Source of the DNA: Edaphochlamys debaryana
Lineage: Eukaryota > Chlorophyta > Chlorophyceae > Chlamydomonadales
Direction: 5' to 3'
DNA length: 64,000 bases
Assembly (NCBI GenBank): GCA_016858145.1
Contig: JAEHOE010000147.1
Span: 186,001 to 250,000, forward strand
Part shown: positions 34,401 through 45,810 of the stretch, piece after piece
Layout: each line of letters opens with the position of its first letter
Position numbering within the stretch: the first letter of the stretch is position 1
Program-made: the position numbers and the translations under genes
The notes under the pieces: generated by a model
The model's input: only the letters and a program-made list of their open reading frames with translations
What the model was told of the DNA's origin: nothing
The model's database searches: none

Positions 34401-34453
34401 TCACCTCGTCTCCGTCCTGCGGCTGTGCCCTTGCGCACTTGCTTGCCTGGCAC

Positions 34454-34921
34454 CAGTGTTGCTATCTTCCGTGGCGAAGGTTTCTGAAATCCCAGAACTT
34501 TCCTGGCCGGCTGGGCAAGAATGTTACGTGGCGGACAGAACTTTCTCGCCGCTAGGGGTCAAAATGTTACGGCCAGAACACCTTCCGGCGGACCCCCAGA
34601 GAGTTTCGATGCGGCGGTGGTGGGGCCCTGGTCACACCTGCCCCTCCCGCCCCCCTTGCGCCCCGTCACCTCAGCTGCCCACCTCTGGCAGGCCCTGGCT
34701 TGGCCTCCTACACCCCGCATAGCATCCCACAATGCCAAGTCACGGGCCCTTGGCCAGAACATTGGGGCCTTGCGGAGGCATAATGTTCCGTGGCGGGCAG
34801 AACTTTTGCGTCCTTTGGGGCGGAAATGTTACATTCTGCCAGAACTTTTCGGCCATAACGGCCGGAAATGTTCCAGCGTCCGTAACATTTCGGTAACTTT
34901 GTAACTATGATAGCAACACTG
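34454..34921. mobile_element. hAT-like MITE (468 bp) with 8-bp target duplication
   Basis: Ends CAGTGTTGCTATC and GATAGCAACACTG are perfect inverted repeats. They are flanked by CCTGGCAC at 34446-34453 and 34922-34929, an exact 8-bp target duplication as made by hAT transposases. Inside are several subterminal AATGTTACG/AATGTTCCG plus CAGAACTTT motifs (34523, 34563, 34783, 34831, 34868), likely transposase-binding repeats. There is no transposase, so it is non-autonomous. Confidence 0.9.
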
Positions 34922-35687
34922 CCTGGCACCCCTGGCATGACGCTGGCCCGCTTCCCGCCTTGCTGCAGCCGAAGCAATGAGGCTGTCCAGCCTACAGGGC
35001 TCTTCCCCCTTGCTGTCATCGGCTCCAGACGCAGTCCAGAGGGCACGAACGCTGCAGGTTTCATAGTCGAGCGGGCTCAGCCCTGCTCGAGCGAACTGGA
35101 TTCCAGGATCTCTGGTCATGCTGCAAGGAAGGTGTGCAGCTACGAACCCGCCTCCCGGTGAGTGCGCCCGTTGACCGGCCAACGGCCCGGGCGCAGCGAG
35201 GCACGGGTTCAGGGGGCTACGGGCGAGGAAACCCCCCTCACCGATTCGTCCAACGCCGCCCTTGCAGCTCAAGGCTCCCGATGCCTGACACGGTCACAAG
35301 ACTCACCGCTGTCGTGCGGCCCCGTACTGCGGCGGGCAGCCCAGGCCCTTACGGTCGTCCCCTCTCCCGTATCACCGCTAAGCCCTCCGACCCGTCTCAC
35401 TGCAGGCCGGCGCAATCCGCCCCTTCGCCCCTATCTCCTCCTTCGGGCTCCGGCCTCCGCGCGACACCCACCCCAGCCATGCACTCTGCAGGTCTAACCC
35501 CGAGCACCGCCTCCTCCGCCTCCTCCTCCGCGCGTCTCCTCCCACCTCCGCCATCATCCGCCCCCCACGCCCCGACCCCGCCTCGCCCACCTCCTCCCAT
35601 CCCCCCCACCCCCAAAAAACCTCCCCCACCTGCCCGCCATGCACAGAACCCACAGCCCGCACCAAGCCCACACCGCGTGCGCGCCCC

Positions 35688-38600
35688 TCACTTGGCCTTC
35701 TTGCCCTTGCCCTCCGCCGCCGCGCCGCCGGCCTTGCGCTTGCCTCCCGGCCCGCCGGCCTCGGGCGGCGGCGGCGGCTCCTCCACGGGGATGGACGACA
35801 CCCACTCGGGCGTCTCTGCCAGGCGGGGGTGGGAGGGGTCCACCAGGAACATGGTGAAGCCGATGCCGCAGGCGACCTGACAGGGGGGGGAGGGGGGAGG
35901 GGGATCGGGGGTGGGGGTGGAGGAGAGGGACAGGGGGCACGGTGGTGTCGACGCTGCACAGGTCCCGGCATCAACCCCTTACGTATCCCACGTCCCGTGC
36001 ATCCCACCCAAGCCCGGCCCTGCCCCAACAGCCCCAGCCCCAGGGCCCTGCCCCACCTGCCACGTGATCCCTCCATCGAGCGGCTCGCACTGCAAGGGAA
36101 GGAGTGGAGGGCAGGCGTGGAGGGGGTGTTGGAAACGAGGCCTCTGCTTTGGGGCGGGGGTCGGGGGTAGGGGGGCGCAGCTCCTTCCATCCACATACGA
36201 GGCCCCCCCAGGCCCCCCTGCCTGGGCCCAACGCCGCAGCTCCCCCTTGCCTTCACCCCCGGTCCCCTCCTCGCTTCCAGTTCTTGCCTCCCCCCCTCCC
36301 CCCCGCGTCCCTTGCCTTGGCGGGGTTGGCCGAGCTCTTCTTGTTGGGCCCAAAGCCCAGCTCGCCGTTGGTGGCGGCGCCCCAGGTAATGACGGCGGTG
36401 TCGGCGGCGACGGCGAAGGTGCCGGGGCCGCAGGCGAAGGCGCGCACGTGCCACCCCACCAGGTCGTTCACGGGGACGGGGTACCTGACAGGGGGTGGAA
36501 GGGGAGCAAAGAGGGGAGGCAGTGAGGAAGGGGGTGGAGAGGGTGTGGAGGGCTGGACGTGGGTGGAGGCGGGCGAGCGCCCGACTCCCTGTGTGCCCTC
36601 GGCCTCCCCGCTCCGGCCTCAATACCCCTGAACACTTCTCCCCCCCCCACACACACACGCCCACCCCCTCCCTCACATTTGGTTGTCGCCGTTGACCTTG
36701 AGCTTCCCCCAGCAGTGCACCTGTGTGTGTGGGTGGCAAACGCGGAAACCGTAAGCGAGCAGAAAGCCCGGCGAGACCCGGGAGGTGTGTGTGGGGGGGG
36801 GGGGCGGTAGGGGCGGAGGGCGGGGAGGGGGTGGAGATGAGAGCGAGAAGGCGCATGCCAGACGCCAAGGGGCCATTTCCGCAGCAAGCTCACCTCTGAT
36901 CCAAGCCCGGTCGTTCACCATCCCCGCAACCCGGCTGTCAAATGTCTCCCCGGCCTGGACCCCGTTAACCATCCCCGTCCTCACCGCATCCGCTCCCCCC
37001 ATCTTCCCCACTGAACGCCGCCCCACCTGCCCCGCCACACAGGTGCTGCGTACGACCCCCGGCCCCCAACGCCCCGGATGGCAACTGGCACCACCCCCGG
37101 CACCACCGGTGGGACCACCCCAGGCCCTAGGTCACCACTACCGTCTTCCCCCATCCGTTCCCTCCCTCTTCTCCACCCAACGCCGCCCCACCTGCCCCGC
37201 CACTCCGGTGCAGAAGGACGACGTGCCGCCCGCCGCCAGCTGCAGGGGGGGAGGGGGGAGGGGGGGGAGGAGGTGAGGGCGTGAGAGAGGGAAGATGAGG
37301 GAAAAGGGGGGCGGGGTGGATTCAGTATGGGGCGGAGACCAGGGAGGAGAGGCGGAGGGAACGCCCCGCCCCTGCCCACGCGGCATCATGCCCGTCAGCA
37401 TAAACAGTGCCAGTCGAACGAGTCCGTCCAAATTGCCGATCTGTGCCGTACGGTCGCCGTACGGCATGACTCACGATGGCGTCCGCGGGCACCAGGTTGC
37501 GGCGCGTGAAGACCTCCAGCTTGCGCGGCTTGTCCTCGTCCTGCTGGATCTGGGAGGGGGGGGGAGGCAAGAGGGGGAAAGGGGAGAGGGGGGAAGTGGT
37601 TGGACAGGAGGGGAAAGGAAGAAGGACAGCCCGGCGGTCGTGCGCACGCCGGACGAAGTGCAACATTTGTCAGCGCACCCAGCTCACTCCATTCCCGGCG
37701 CCCCCATACCGTACCTTGTGCCCGAGGCGGCCGTACCCTCCGTTGCCCCAGCTGTAGCACGAGCCCTGCGGGGTGGGCGCGATCGAGATCAAGATCCAGA
37801 TCCAGAGATGACAGGGGCTGGGAGGGCTGGGTGGCCTGTGCAGCAGCAAGCTCGCTTCAATCGACAGCAACAGCAAGTGCTCCCTCTTGCCTCGTCGTAC
37901 GCCAGGCAGTGCTGGTCCCCCTCCCTCTTGCCTCGCCCCCGCGTGCGTCCCCTCCCTCCTCTTGCCTCCAGCCCCCCCACGTGATCCCACGTGCCTGGTC
38001 GTCGTACGCCAGGCAGTGCTGGTCCCCCTCCCTCTTGCCTCGCCCCCACGTGCGTCCCCTCCCTCCTCTTGCCTCCAGCCCCCCCACGTGATTCCACGTG
38101 CCTGGTCGTCGTACGCGAGGCAGTGCTGGTGGCCGGCGGCGATGCGAAGGACCTTGACGTCATCCAGCCCCGCCACGCGCCGGGGGGTGGGCACGGCCTC
38201 GAACAGGATCTGAATCGAGGCTGCATGGGGGTGGGGGTGGGGGAGGGGGGAGGGATGGGGGAGGGGTAAAGGGAGGGTTCGAGCCAGAGCACCGGTGGGG
38301 GTGGGGGTGGACTCGAGGAGGCATCGGTTGTAGCTGCCCTGGCTCGCAGTCAACGCGCCGCTTTGCGAAACGCCGCAACTCGGCATGGCGCAGAGCCCCG
38401 TTCACGGTACATCCTGCGGGGTCCGCCCAGCCGCTGGGGTGGTCCCTTCAAAGGATGCCAAATGTCGGCCGACTTCCGGCATTGCCGGTTGCAACGCGCT
38501 CCTCGGCACAGCACTCCGCCCCGCTGCATGCACGCTCCCATGCGTTTTCTTGGTGCGGTGGCCGCGATACGCGTTGCGCGGTCCTAAGCCTGCTCCTTCC

Positions 38601-41600
38601 AGCCGGGACGGTCGCTTTTCCGGTGGGATCGCGTATCTCCCGCGTCTCGTCATACCCGACGCAAAACGAACCGCAGAAACGCGCGCCCCCGCCCTCCCAA
38701 ACAACACGCAGTTGCTGGGGAAGAGGCGTGCGGGAGATCGCGCGGCGGGGACGTTTGAAGGGCTGGGGTTGCTTAGTCGAACACGGCGACGTCTCCCCCT
38801 CGCTCCCGCCCCCCCTCTCGCCCTTCTCCGCAATGCAGCTCCTGCCCATGTTGCTGCCCGGCGCTTCCCCCTTCCTCCCTCCCTCACTTGGCTCTCCTCT
38901 GCACTGCACTCCCATACCATGAAGCAGTCCCAAAGCGCTTCCTGCCTCTCGCGGGCGTCCACTCACGGTATCGCCACGGTAAACGCAAGCCAGACCGCCC
39001 CCTTGGCCCCACTGCAGCCGTGATGCCGGGTGCCCCCACCCAGCCAGTCATCCCCTGACCCCCTGCAGCCCATTACTAATGTGCCGTACTCACAGTCCTT
39101 GGCGTTGTACGAATGATCCACGCCGTCTCCCAGCACTCCGAACTGCCCGTTGCCGGCCGTCATGACCTGAGGGGCAAGCAGGGGGTAGGGAGGGCGCGTC
39201 GAAAGCTGAGCGGGATCGCGTGAGGAGGGAGCCCGGGGGGGCTGATCTCAAACGGGGTAGCAGAGCGGCAGAGGTGACGTGATATCAAGGGAGAGGAGAA
39301 AAGGAGGGGTCCCCCTGACCATGGGGTCTAAGACTGAGCAGACTTGCGTCGCCTGCGGAGTGTGCCGGCGGCGTGGGGCCCACGGCGCACGTGAACGGGT
39401 GACGGACCCAGCGACCCATTCGCGTGCATGGGGGGGGGGGGGGAGCAGCCGGGCTCCCGGTGCCGAGGTGGAACGGAGCCGTCCTCCGCCCGCCTCCTCG
39501 GGCCACAGCCCTGGGCCCTAGTGCTGAGACCCCTCCGCGGCACCCCGGACCCTCCATCGTGCCCCTCCAACGCGCTCCTCCCTGGACCGCTGCCCCGCCT
39601 CCCTGCTTGGGCGGCAGCTTGCAGGGCCGCCACTCGACACTCGCAGCCACTATCTCGCAATATCTCCCCACCTCCCCACCTTCAACCCCCCGTGCCTTGA
39701 CCATGGCCAGCCCTAACCCCAAGATTGAAGATTCCAATCCCATCCCATGCACCCAAACCCCGGCCCCTCACCCTCCCGTTGCAGAGCCACATGGTGAAGT
39801 CGATGCCGCACGCGACCTGTCAGGGGGGGAGAGGGATGGGGGGGAGGAGGATCTCAGATGCCTCCACTCGCTGAAGGGCCCAGCCCCGAACCCAACGGCC
39901 TGCCCCAACCGCCAACCGCCAACCGACCTGGGTGCAGTTCTCGATGAGGCAGCGCGTGGGGTTGAGCACGATATCTGGGGGGCGGGAGGCACCACATGGG
40001 GACTTGGTTGGATACGGATACCAACGAAGTCGGTTGGTCGGATACCACCAGCCCTCGTCAGCCAGCTGCCTGGCCCCTCTGCCCTCCAGGGGGCCCCGCT
40101 CGCCCTTTCTCTCTCCCTGGTTCTTCGCACCAAAGACCGCCACTCTCTTGCAGCTGCTCGGTCAAAGGCCCCTTGCTAGTGCCTCCGGCTTTGGCTGGGC
40201 TAACCGCCTGCGTCTCCCCAGGCCTCTGGGCCTTCCTCCCAGACCCCCTCTCCCCAGGATCCTAGCTAACACATGGCCCACCCTCTCCTAGCCCATATCC
40301 CTCTTCCCCCCCGCCCGCCCCCGCTCGCCCTCCCTGTCCACATCCCTCTTCCCCCCCCCCCCGCCCCCGCTCACCCTCCTTGTAGGGGGCCTTGGCCGGC
40401 TTGACACTCCCCGTGCCGCACTGGCCCTGTGGGGGGCAGGGGGAAGGGGAGGGCACGGAGGAGCGGAGGGGGCTGCTGAGGGCACGGCCGTCGGGATTTC
40501 GGAGCCGCTGCCAGACCCGTGCCGTTGCGCCGTTGTGCGGAAGGGGGCACTCTAGCGGTGATCTTGCAAACCGAAGACTGGGAAGACACTCCAGGGGGGG
40601 GGTGAGAGTGCAGTGCAGCGTCACTCGTCCACCACCGAAAGCGCGGCCGGCCCACATCCCCTGCGCCCATGTCGCGTGCGTCGATCGGCCGCCCGTGGCC
40701 GAGGGCACCTGAAGGCGCCACACACACCCTCAAGGGTAGCTCGGCGGTGCGCTTTGCTGGCACCCGGCCCTTTCCTCGCTGCCCCCGTGTGGCGTAGAGC
40801 GCCCTCCGGCCCTCCGCCCTGGCAGCAGCCCTCCGCGCCGGCAGCTCACAGGTGGGGTGGGGGGGCAGAACGGTTCTGCCCCGCCCCCCAAGGTGCTGCC
40901 CCCGCGGCTTCTGCCCCTGCCCCTGCTCCTACATATGGAACGATCGCCTAATGCCACACCTCACCGCTCCATCCCCAGGCTCCCACGTGTGCCGCATGGG
41001 TCCATACGGGCTTGTCCACCCTGACCGTCTGTGGCGCCCGCCCCATGCGTCACGTGCCACCGGCTCCCCACGTGGCCCCCCTCCTCTCACAGCCCCCCGC
41101 CCTCACGTGCTGGTTGATGCCCCAGGCGTACGACGACCCGTCGCGGCAGACCGCGGCGCTGTGGTTGCGGCCGCCCGAGGCTGGGGGGGGGGAAGGGGGC
41201 GGGCGGGGCAAGGGGTATTTTTTATAAGGGCAAGGGAGGGCACCAAGGGGATTGAGGCACGTGAAGGGGGGATCCGCGACGGGGCAAAAGCAAGGGGATG
41301 GATAGGCGGTCGGGGGCAGGGGCCTGGCGGGGGCGGGCGCTGCCTCGGCTCTTCCTTTCCGGACCGAACGCGTTCCCAGCGTGAATGTGAAGCATGCATC
41401 TCCAGCATGGATCCGGGATTCGCTGGCCAGTCTGGTGCTGTATCCATACTGCGAGTGGTTGACATATCAGGCCCAGACCGCCGAAAAGGGCAGCAAGCAA
41501 TCCCACAACCGGAACCGGGAGGCTGCCCTGGCAAGCTGACAAGCGCTTCCGCCTCCGCTGGGACCTCAGGACATGTGGTGCAGAGCATATGATGTGGAAG

Positions 41601-42425
41601 GGGAAGGGGAAGAGGGGGCAGGGTGCCTCCAGAACAGGGGCGGAGCGCACAGGACACACGGGGCACTCACCGCCGATCACGAAGTGCCCCTGCAGAGCGG
41701 GCACCTTGGCGGGGACGTTGCGATTGCAGAAGTCGCCGTGCCCGAGCTGGCCCCTCTGCGCAGCACGATAGCACGATAGGGGTTGTGTTTGGTGTGCTGA
41801 TGATGGGGCGGTTGTGGGCAGAAGTGAGGTGGTTCAAGAGCTGGGGTGGGGCGCGTGCCGAGTGGGGCACGAACCCCGTCCGACTCCCCGGCTTCCCGAG
41901 CGTGCGCTGGACCGATCCCGCACGTGTGCCGCGCACCTCGTTGCGGCCCCAGCTCCAGAGGTTGCCCTCGGAGTCACCAGCGAAGCAGTGGCACGCCGCG
42001 GGCCCCGCGGCAATGAACATAATCTTGATTCCCTGCGCACACGTCCACGGAAGAGCAGGCCGAGGCCGATTGTTCAAGTCAGGCCCATGCATGGTTCCGA
42101 GTCGGGCGTTAAGGTGATGCACGCCAGCGACGCGCGAGCGTGGCATCCGCGCCGCTCCACAAGTCCACCCACCTCGAAAGTCTTTAGCCGCGTGGGCTTC
42201 AGGAGGTTTGGGTAAGCCGACTCCTTATCCAGGTCCTCCTTTTTCGTCTTGCCTCCGGTCCTCCCGAGCTGCGGTGCCGACGCGGAAGGTCACAAGTCTG
42301 CGCGCGCAATCTGCGAGCACTGGCCTGCACCACGCGCGGACCTGAGCATACTCCGTGCCTCCACAGTAGAGAAGGATGCCCCCCTCAAACTCGGGGCCTG
42401 CCGGAGCGCCCTCGCCTGCAGCCAT
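35688..42425 (-). CDS. RCC2: RCC2-type (TD-60-like) beta-propeller protein, 459 aa, 17 exons
   Basis: Exons 42425-42342, 42268-42173, 42032-41937, 41755-41671, 41180-41107, 40426-40375, 39974-39928, 39816-39772, 39166-39094, 38220-38102, 37765-37715, 37549-37475, 37239-37192, 36720-36677, 36484-36316, 36089-36057 and 35876-35688 total exactly 1,380 nt in frame. RCC1-type blades follow in order: GNLWSWGRNE-RGQLGHGD, SYAWGINQHGQCGTG, NGQFGVLGDG, SCYSWGNGGYGRLGH, VHCWGKLKVNGDNQ and AVITWGAATNGELGFG with NKKSSANPAK. Spacing and the final VACGIGFTMFLVD match animal and plant RCC2 rather than the RanGEF RCC1. RCC2 acts in chromosome passenger recruitment and Rac1/Arf6 signalling in animals. The tail is Pro then Lys/Ala-rich (KRKAGG, KGKKAK), nuclear-signal-like. 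Introns 10 and 15 use GC donors. Intron 9 carries a dispersed repeat. Confidence 0.93.
36995..37240 (-). repeat. Duplicated exon 13 end plus donor in RCC2 intron 13
   Basis: TGGCGGGGCAGGTGGGGCGG followed by CGTT spans the true donor (exon end 37192) and recurs 165 bp into the intron (pseudo exon end 37027). Downstream similarity continues (GTGGAGAAGAGG against GTGGGGAAGATGG). Confidence 0.8.
37880..38125 (-). repeat. Triplicated exon 10 end plus GC donor in RCC2 intron 10
   Basis: CAGCACTGCCT-GCGTACGACGA occurs at the true exon end (38102) and again with pseudo ends at 37995 and 37891. The units are 107 and about 104 bp. The third reads GACGAG/GCAAGAGG after a 3-base loss, a stronger GC-donor consensus than the first (CAG/GCACGT). 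Confidence 0.85.
38343..38965 (+). repeat. Dispersed repeat, copy B, inside RCC2 intron 9
   Basis: Second copy of the 33838-34400 repeat, same orientation, antisense to the host gene. It accounts for most of the 873-nt intron 39093-38221. Confidence 0.85.
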
Positions 42426-45400
42426 GGCTCTCGGCGGCCTACTGAGCACCTATGTATCAAGTCCGCAGGTCGGGCGCTGTACTCCGTGTAACAAGGGAAT
42501 TGGAGGGAAGTTACGAAAGCTGAGCGTGTGCCAAAAGGACTGCAGGGGAGCCATGCAGCGTGTGCAGGTTCCGACATGGTACGACGGGTGAGAGCACGCT
42601 GCCGTTTCCCGCGTTGCCCGAGACTCCCCCGGGTAGCCCTTTCCCGATGCTTAACGCCCCCTCTGCCCAGCGAGAGGAGGGCTTGTACGGTAGCCCGTCT
42701 TGTCGCCCCCCGGATGCCCACAGGTCTTGCATAGAACGCGAAGCAGGCCCTACGCCCCGTTGCCACCCCCCCTTCGCCCATGAGCGTTGGAGTTGCCTGA
42801 GCAGCTGCTCCTGGCCCCCCCCCTTTCGCCCTTTCGCCCCCCCTAGCCCTTGGGCCGTGATTCTTACCCCCGTAGCCTAGCTGCACGTTGCACTGACCCC
42901 CTGTAGCCCTAGCTCAGCGGGAGGAGGTCGCGGGCGCCTGCGGCGTACGGTAGCGGTCGGGGCCCGCCTCCCCGTTTCCGCGCGTTGCCCCGCCGGCCCC
43001 TCTTGCCCCCCCTAGCCCTTTCCCCGTTATCCAATGCAAGCGGCAGCCGCTTGATCAGCTGCCTAGCGGCTCTTGGTGACGGCAGGGCGGCGTCTGGGGC
43101 AGGCCTAGGCATGTTCGGGGCAGGCCCAGGGGCGAATGAAGCGCCCAGAAGCATTCCAGGGGCGCCTCCCGTTCACTCTCACGAGCCCATCGGCGAAGAG
43201 AGTCCCCGGGACGCCGGGAGGCGCAACGCTGATCACCGTGTGGTCGCCACGCCGCGCCCGGGATGGCAAATGCGCGCGCCCGGGGCAGGCCAGGACGATG
43301 CCGTACGGTGCCGTACGGTGCCCCCCACGGCCTGCCGTGCCGTGGCCATGCCGTGGGCAGCAGGCGACTGGTTCCCTGGGCCGTGCGCTCACGCGGTCGC
43401 TTGCCTTGCACTCCTGTCCTGAACCTACGGCCTGCTCTCTCTGTCTCTCTCTCTCTTAAGTCTCTCTGGGATGGGCCCGTTCGCCCGGGCCTTACCGTGC
43501 TGCCCAGCTGCCCTTGCCTCACCGGCTCTGCTGCGCGGTGGCCTGCGGTCATACACGCCATGGCACGGTTGCGCCCAAGCGGGGAGGAACTTTGCGGTTC
43601 AGGTAATCTGCATTTATCATCTGGCCGCGTCGAGGCGGCGAGGTCCCAAACTGAGACCTTTCCCAAGCCCAGGGAAAGGAGGCTGTGAAGCCCGCGGCGT
43701 CTGCACAGGGCAGACACCTCTCAGATACCGGTGTGGGCTCCTTCCCCCGGGCCTGCAATTGCCGTTCAGCTGCCCTGGTCCTTGAATGGTATGGCTCCTT
43801 ATGTGGGGGGCCCTGGCCTCCACATAGCCAATCGGCTCCGCCTGCCGTCAGCTGCGGCGTGCGGTGCGTGGCGGCTCATGGCGAGGGAGACTGCAAAGGC
43901 GCGCCTTGCAGAGTTCCGACGGCCCTTAAACAACGCAAGCGGGAACCACCTGAGCAGCTGTCCAGCTGCCTTAGTGCCCCTAGGGCCCCTAGGTTACGCA
44001 GCGCGGCGTCTGTGGCAGGCTGGGGACGGCCCCTAGAGGCTAGAGCATCCCTGATGCGCCCTCTTGGCGCGATCAGTTGGGCGCCCAGCCCGCCCCTCCG
44101 CGCCCCCCACTTGCCCTTGGCCCCTGTCAGCCAGGAGTCAAGCCGTGTCAATCAAGGTATGTGTCCTTACCTGATTGAAGGGCCGGTCTGCGCTTGGTGA
44201 TTGCAGGGCGGGAAGGGTGACGCAGCACACATGCATGCAGTGCCGCAGTGGCCCTTGCCCCAGCGAACCCACAAGGCCTTCAGCAGTGGAGGGCAGACGG
44301 CAGAGTGCACCGCGGCGAACCCCTGGAGCCTGGACCGCCGCCTTGCTCGCCCCATCCCGACGTCAGCTTTGCACGCACTGCTTCAAGCGGCAGCGAAGCC
44401 CCGACCCTGGCTGCCTCACCGGCTCCGTCCTGGCAGGGGCGGTCACCGGTCAGGCGCCTGCCGTGAACAGCCCTCGTCGCCTTCGGGCCTCGGCCAAGGC
44501 AGTCTTGCCCTTGCCCTGCCTTGGCGCCCGGGGCAGGACCAGGCGCGAGCGCGCGACTAAGGAAAATGCAGCGGCAGGTATTGTAGTGTGGTACACGGAC
44601 AAGGCATCAGCCGTGAACTCCCTTATGGGCCGTGGGGCAAAGGGCCAAACGAAGGGTTGTGACCGCTCTGTGGGGACCTGGCTTCGGGCAAGCAGCAGCC
44701 TGCGGGTTTGAGGGGACACGTGCGAGGGCCACAAACACTGCAGGCCAAGGGGGCCCCTGTGTCATGCTCCGCACAGCTGCAAGGGTGGACATAGCCGACG
44801 GCACAGGGGGGGGCCCGCTCCTCTTCCTTATCTTGCCTCCGTCCCCGACCGTGCCCCCGCCCCGCTTGAGCCCGACCGGCACCGTGGACCGCCAGGCCAC
44901 CTGTGGCCCCCACCCCCACCAGGGGGTGCGCTTGCTTTTCTCATAACCTCGTCCTTGTTTCCCGTCCCCCCACCGCTCCGTGGGACGTGGGGACGCTTAG
45001 GCCTCCGTGGGCGCGCAACTCGCGAACGGGCTCGGGCGATGGCGGGCCAGGAGCGGACGACGCCAAGCAGCGGCGCACAGGTAAACGACGAGGTAAGCGG
45101 GGCTTCTCGGGGCTTGCCTTAGGTGGCGCCGGCAAGCCAGCCCCTCTCGGTGGACCGACGTGCGGAGCAGCCCGGGGTTACTCTAGGGGGGGACTTTCAA
45201 CCTAAGAGCCTGGGGGCGGAAGGGTCCCCCGTTCACAGGCACAGGCATTCTGCGTCGGCCAACATAATGCGACGCCAGTCACCGCGGCACTACGCCCCGT
45301 TGTCTATAATCACCCCCCGCCCCACCAGCCTGTGTATTCTCTCCTGCGGATGACCCGGCGGAGCGTGCAGCGAAGCACACACACCGGCGCCCTGGTGGTC

Positions 45401-45432
45401 CCCCCGCGGGGAGCCAGTGCCCGACCCCCCTT
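42426..45432. other. Upstream of the RCC2-type gene; no gene found
   Basis: Degenerate internal similarities recur (GGGCGGCGTCTG-GGCAGGC at about 43090 and 44005, and CCTAGCTGCACGTTGCACTG at 42877 matching CTAGCTGCACGTTGCACTG at 23580), suggesting old transposon copies. A doubled TGCCGTACGG is at about 43302. No splice-consistent exons were recognised. Confidence 0.4.
44928..44972 (-). repeat. Dispersed repeat 'GGAGACACGGG' family, copy 5
   Basis: On the minus strand it reads GACGGGAAACAAGGACGAGG then TTATGAGAAAAGCAAGC, a diverged copy of the motif at 1728. Confidence 0.45.
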
Positions 45433-45515
45433 CAACCAGTAGGTGGCGCTCTCGCTCAACCCCTCCCGTTCCGGAGGCGGTTCCTGCTGTGAACATCGCA
45501 TCCTCTCCAACCCCG
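45433..45515 (+). mobile_element. 3'-terminal block of a non-LTR element
   Basis: GGTGGCGCTCTCGCTCAACC, then GGAGGCGGTTCCTGCTGTGA and ATCGCATCC, match the 3' end of the inserted fragment at 25902-26524 in reverse. Only the terminal ~75 bp are shared. GTTGTCTATAAT at 45300 also recurs (reverse) near 24573. Confidence 0.6.
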
Positions 45516-45666
45516 CTGTGCCTTGCGTGGGTGGGACACGGCACATAAATGCCCCAAGGATGTGGGGTCCGTTAGTCAACGGCGCGCGCACGGACGGGCG
45601 TGTGACGAGGAGGGGGGAGGCGTGTAGGTGAGGGGATCAGAAGTGGCCTTCGGGGCGAGTCTGCTG

Positions 45667-45810
45667 CAGTGTTGCTATGTACGACTATGTTCGTCGATTA
45701 GTCGACCCGTAGTCCCCCGGCGGCGACTAATGGGGGCGAGTGGACCCTCATTTGCTAGGGGGATAAGTCGCCGGATCGGACGACTACGCCCAGGGAAGAT
45801 AGCAACAATG
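45667..45810. mobile_element. Small hAT-like MITE (144 bp) with 8-bp target duplication
   Basis: Ends CAGTGTTGCTAT and ATAGCAACAATG form imperfect inverted repeats, flanked by GTCTGCTG at 45659-45666 and 45811-45818. The terminal ~22 bp resemble the 34454 element (TTGCTATCTTCC). The interior shares TTAGTCGACCCGTAG with the relic at 1925. Confidence 0.9.

Larger units (their letters stand above)
33304..35687. other. Intergenic, mostly repeats
   Basis: It lies between two minus-strand genes. It holds the 5' flank of the unknown gene, a dispersed repeat (33838-34400), a hAT-like MITE (34454-34921) and the 3' flank of the RCC2-type gene. No further gene is supported. Confidence 0.55.

Noticed and set aside
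35378..36868. A ~500-codon minus-strand frame across the 3' half of the RCC2 gene
   Set aside because: It is out of frame with exons 15-17, which match RCC2 and join with correct phases.
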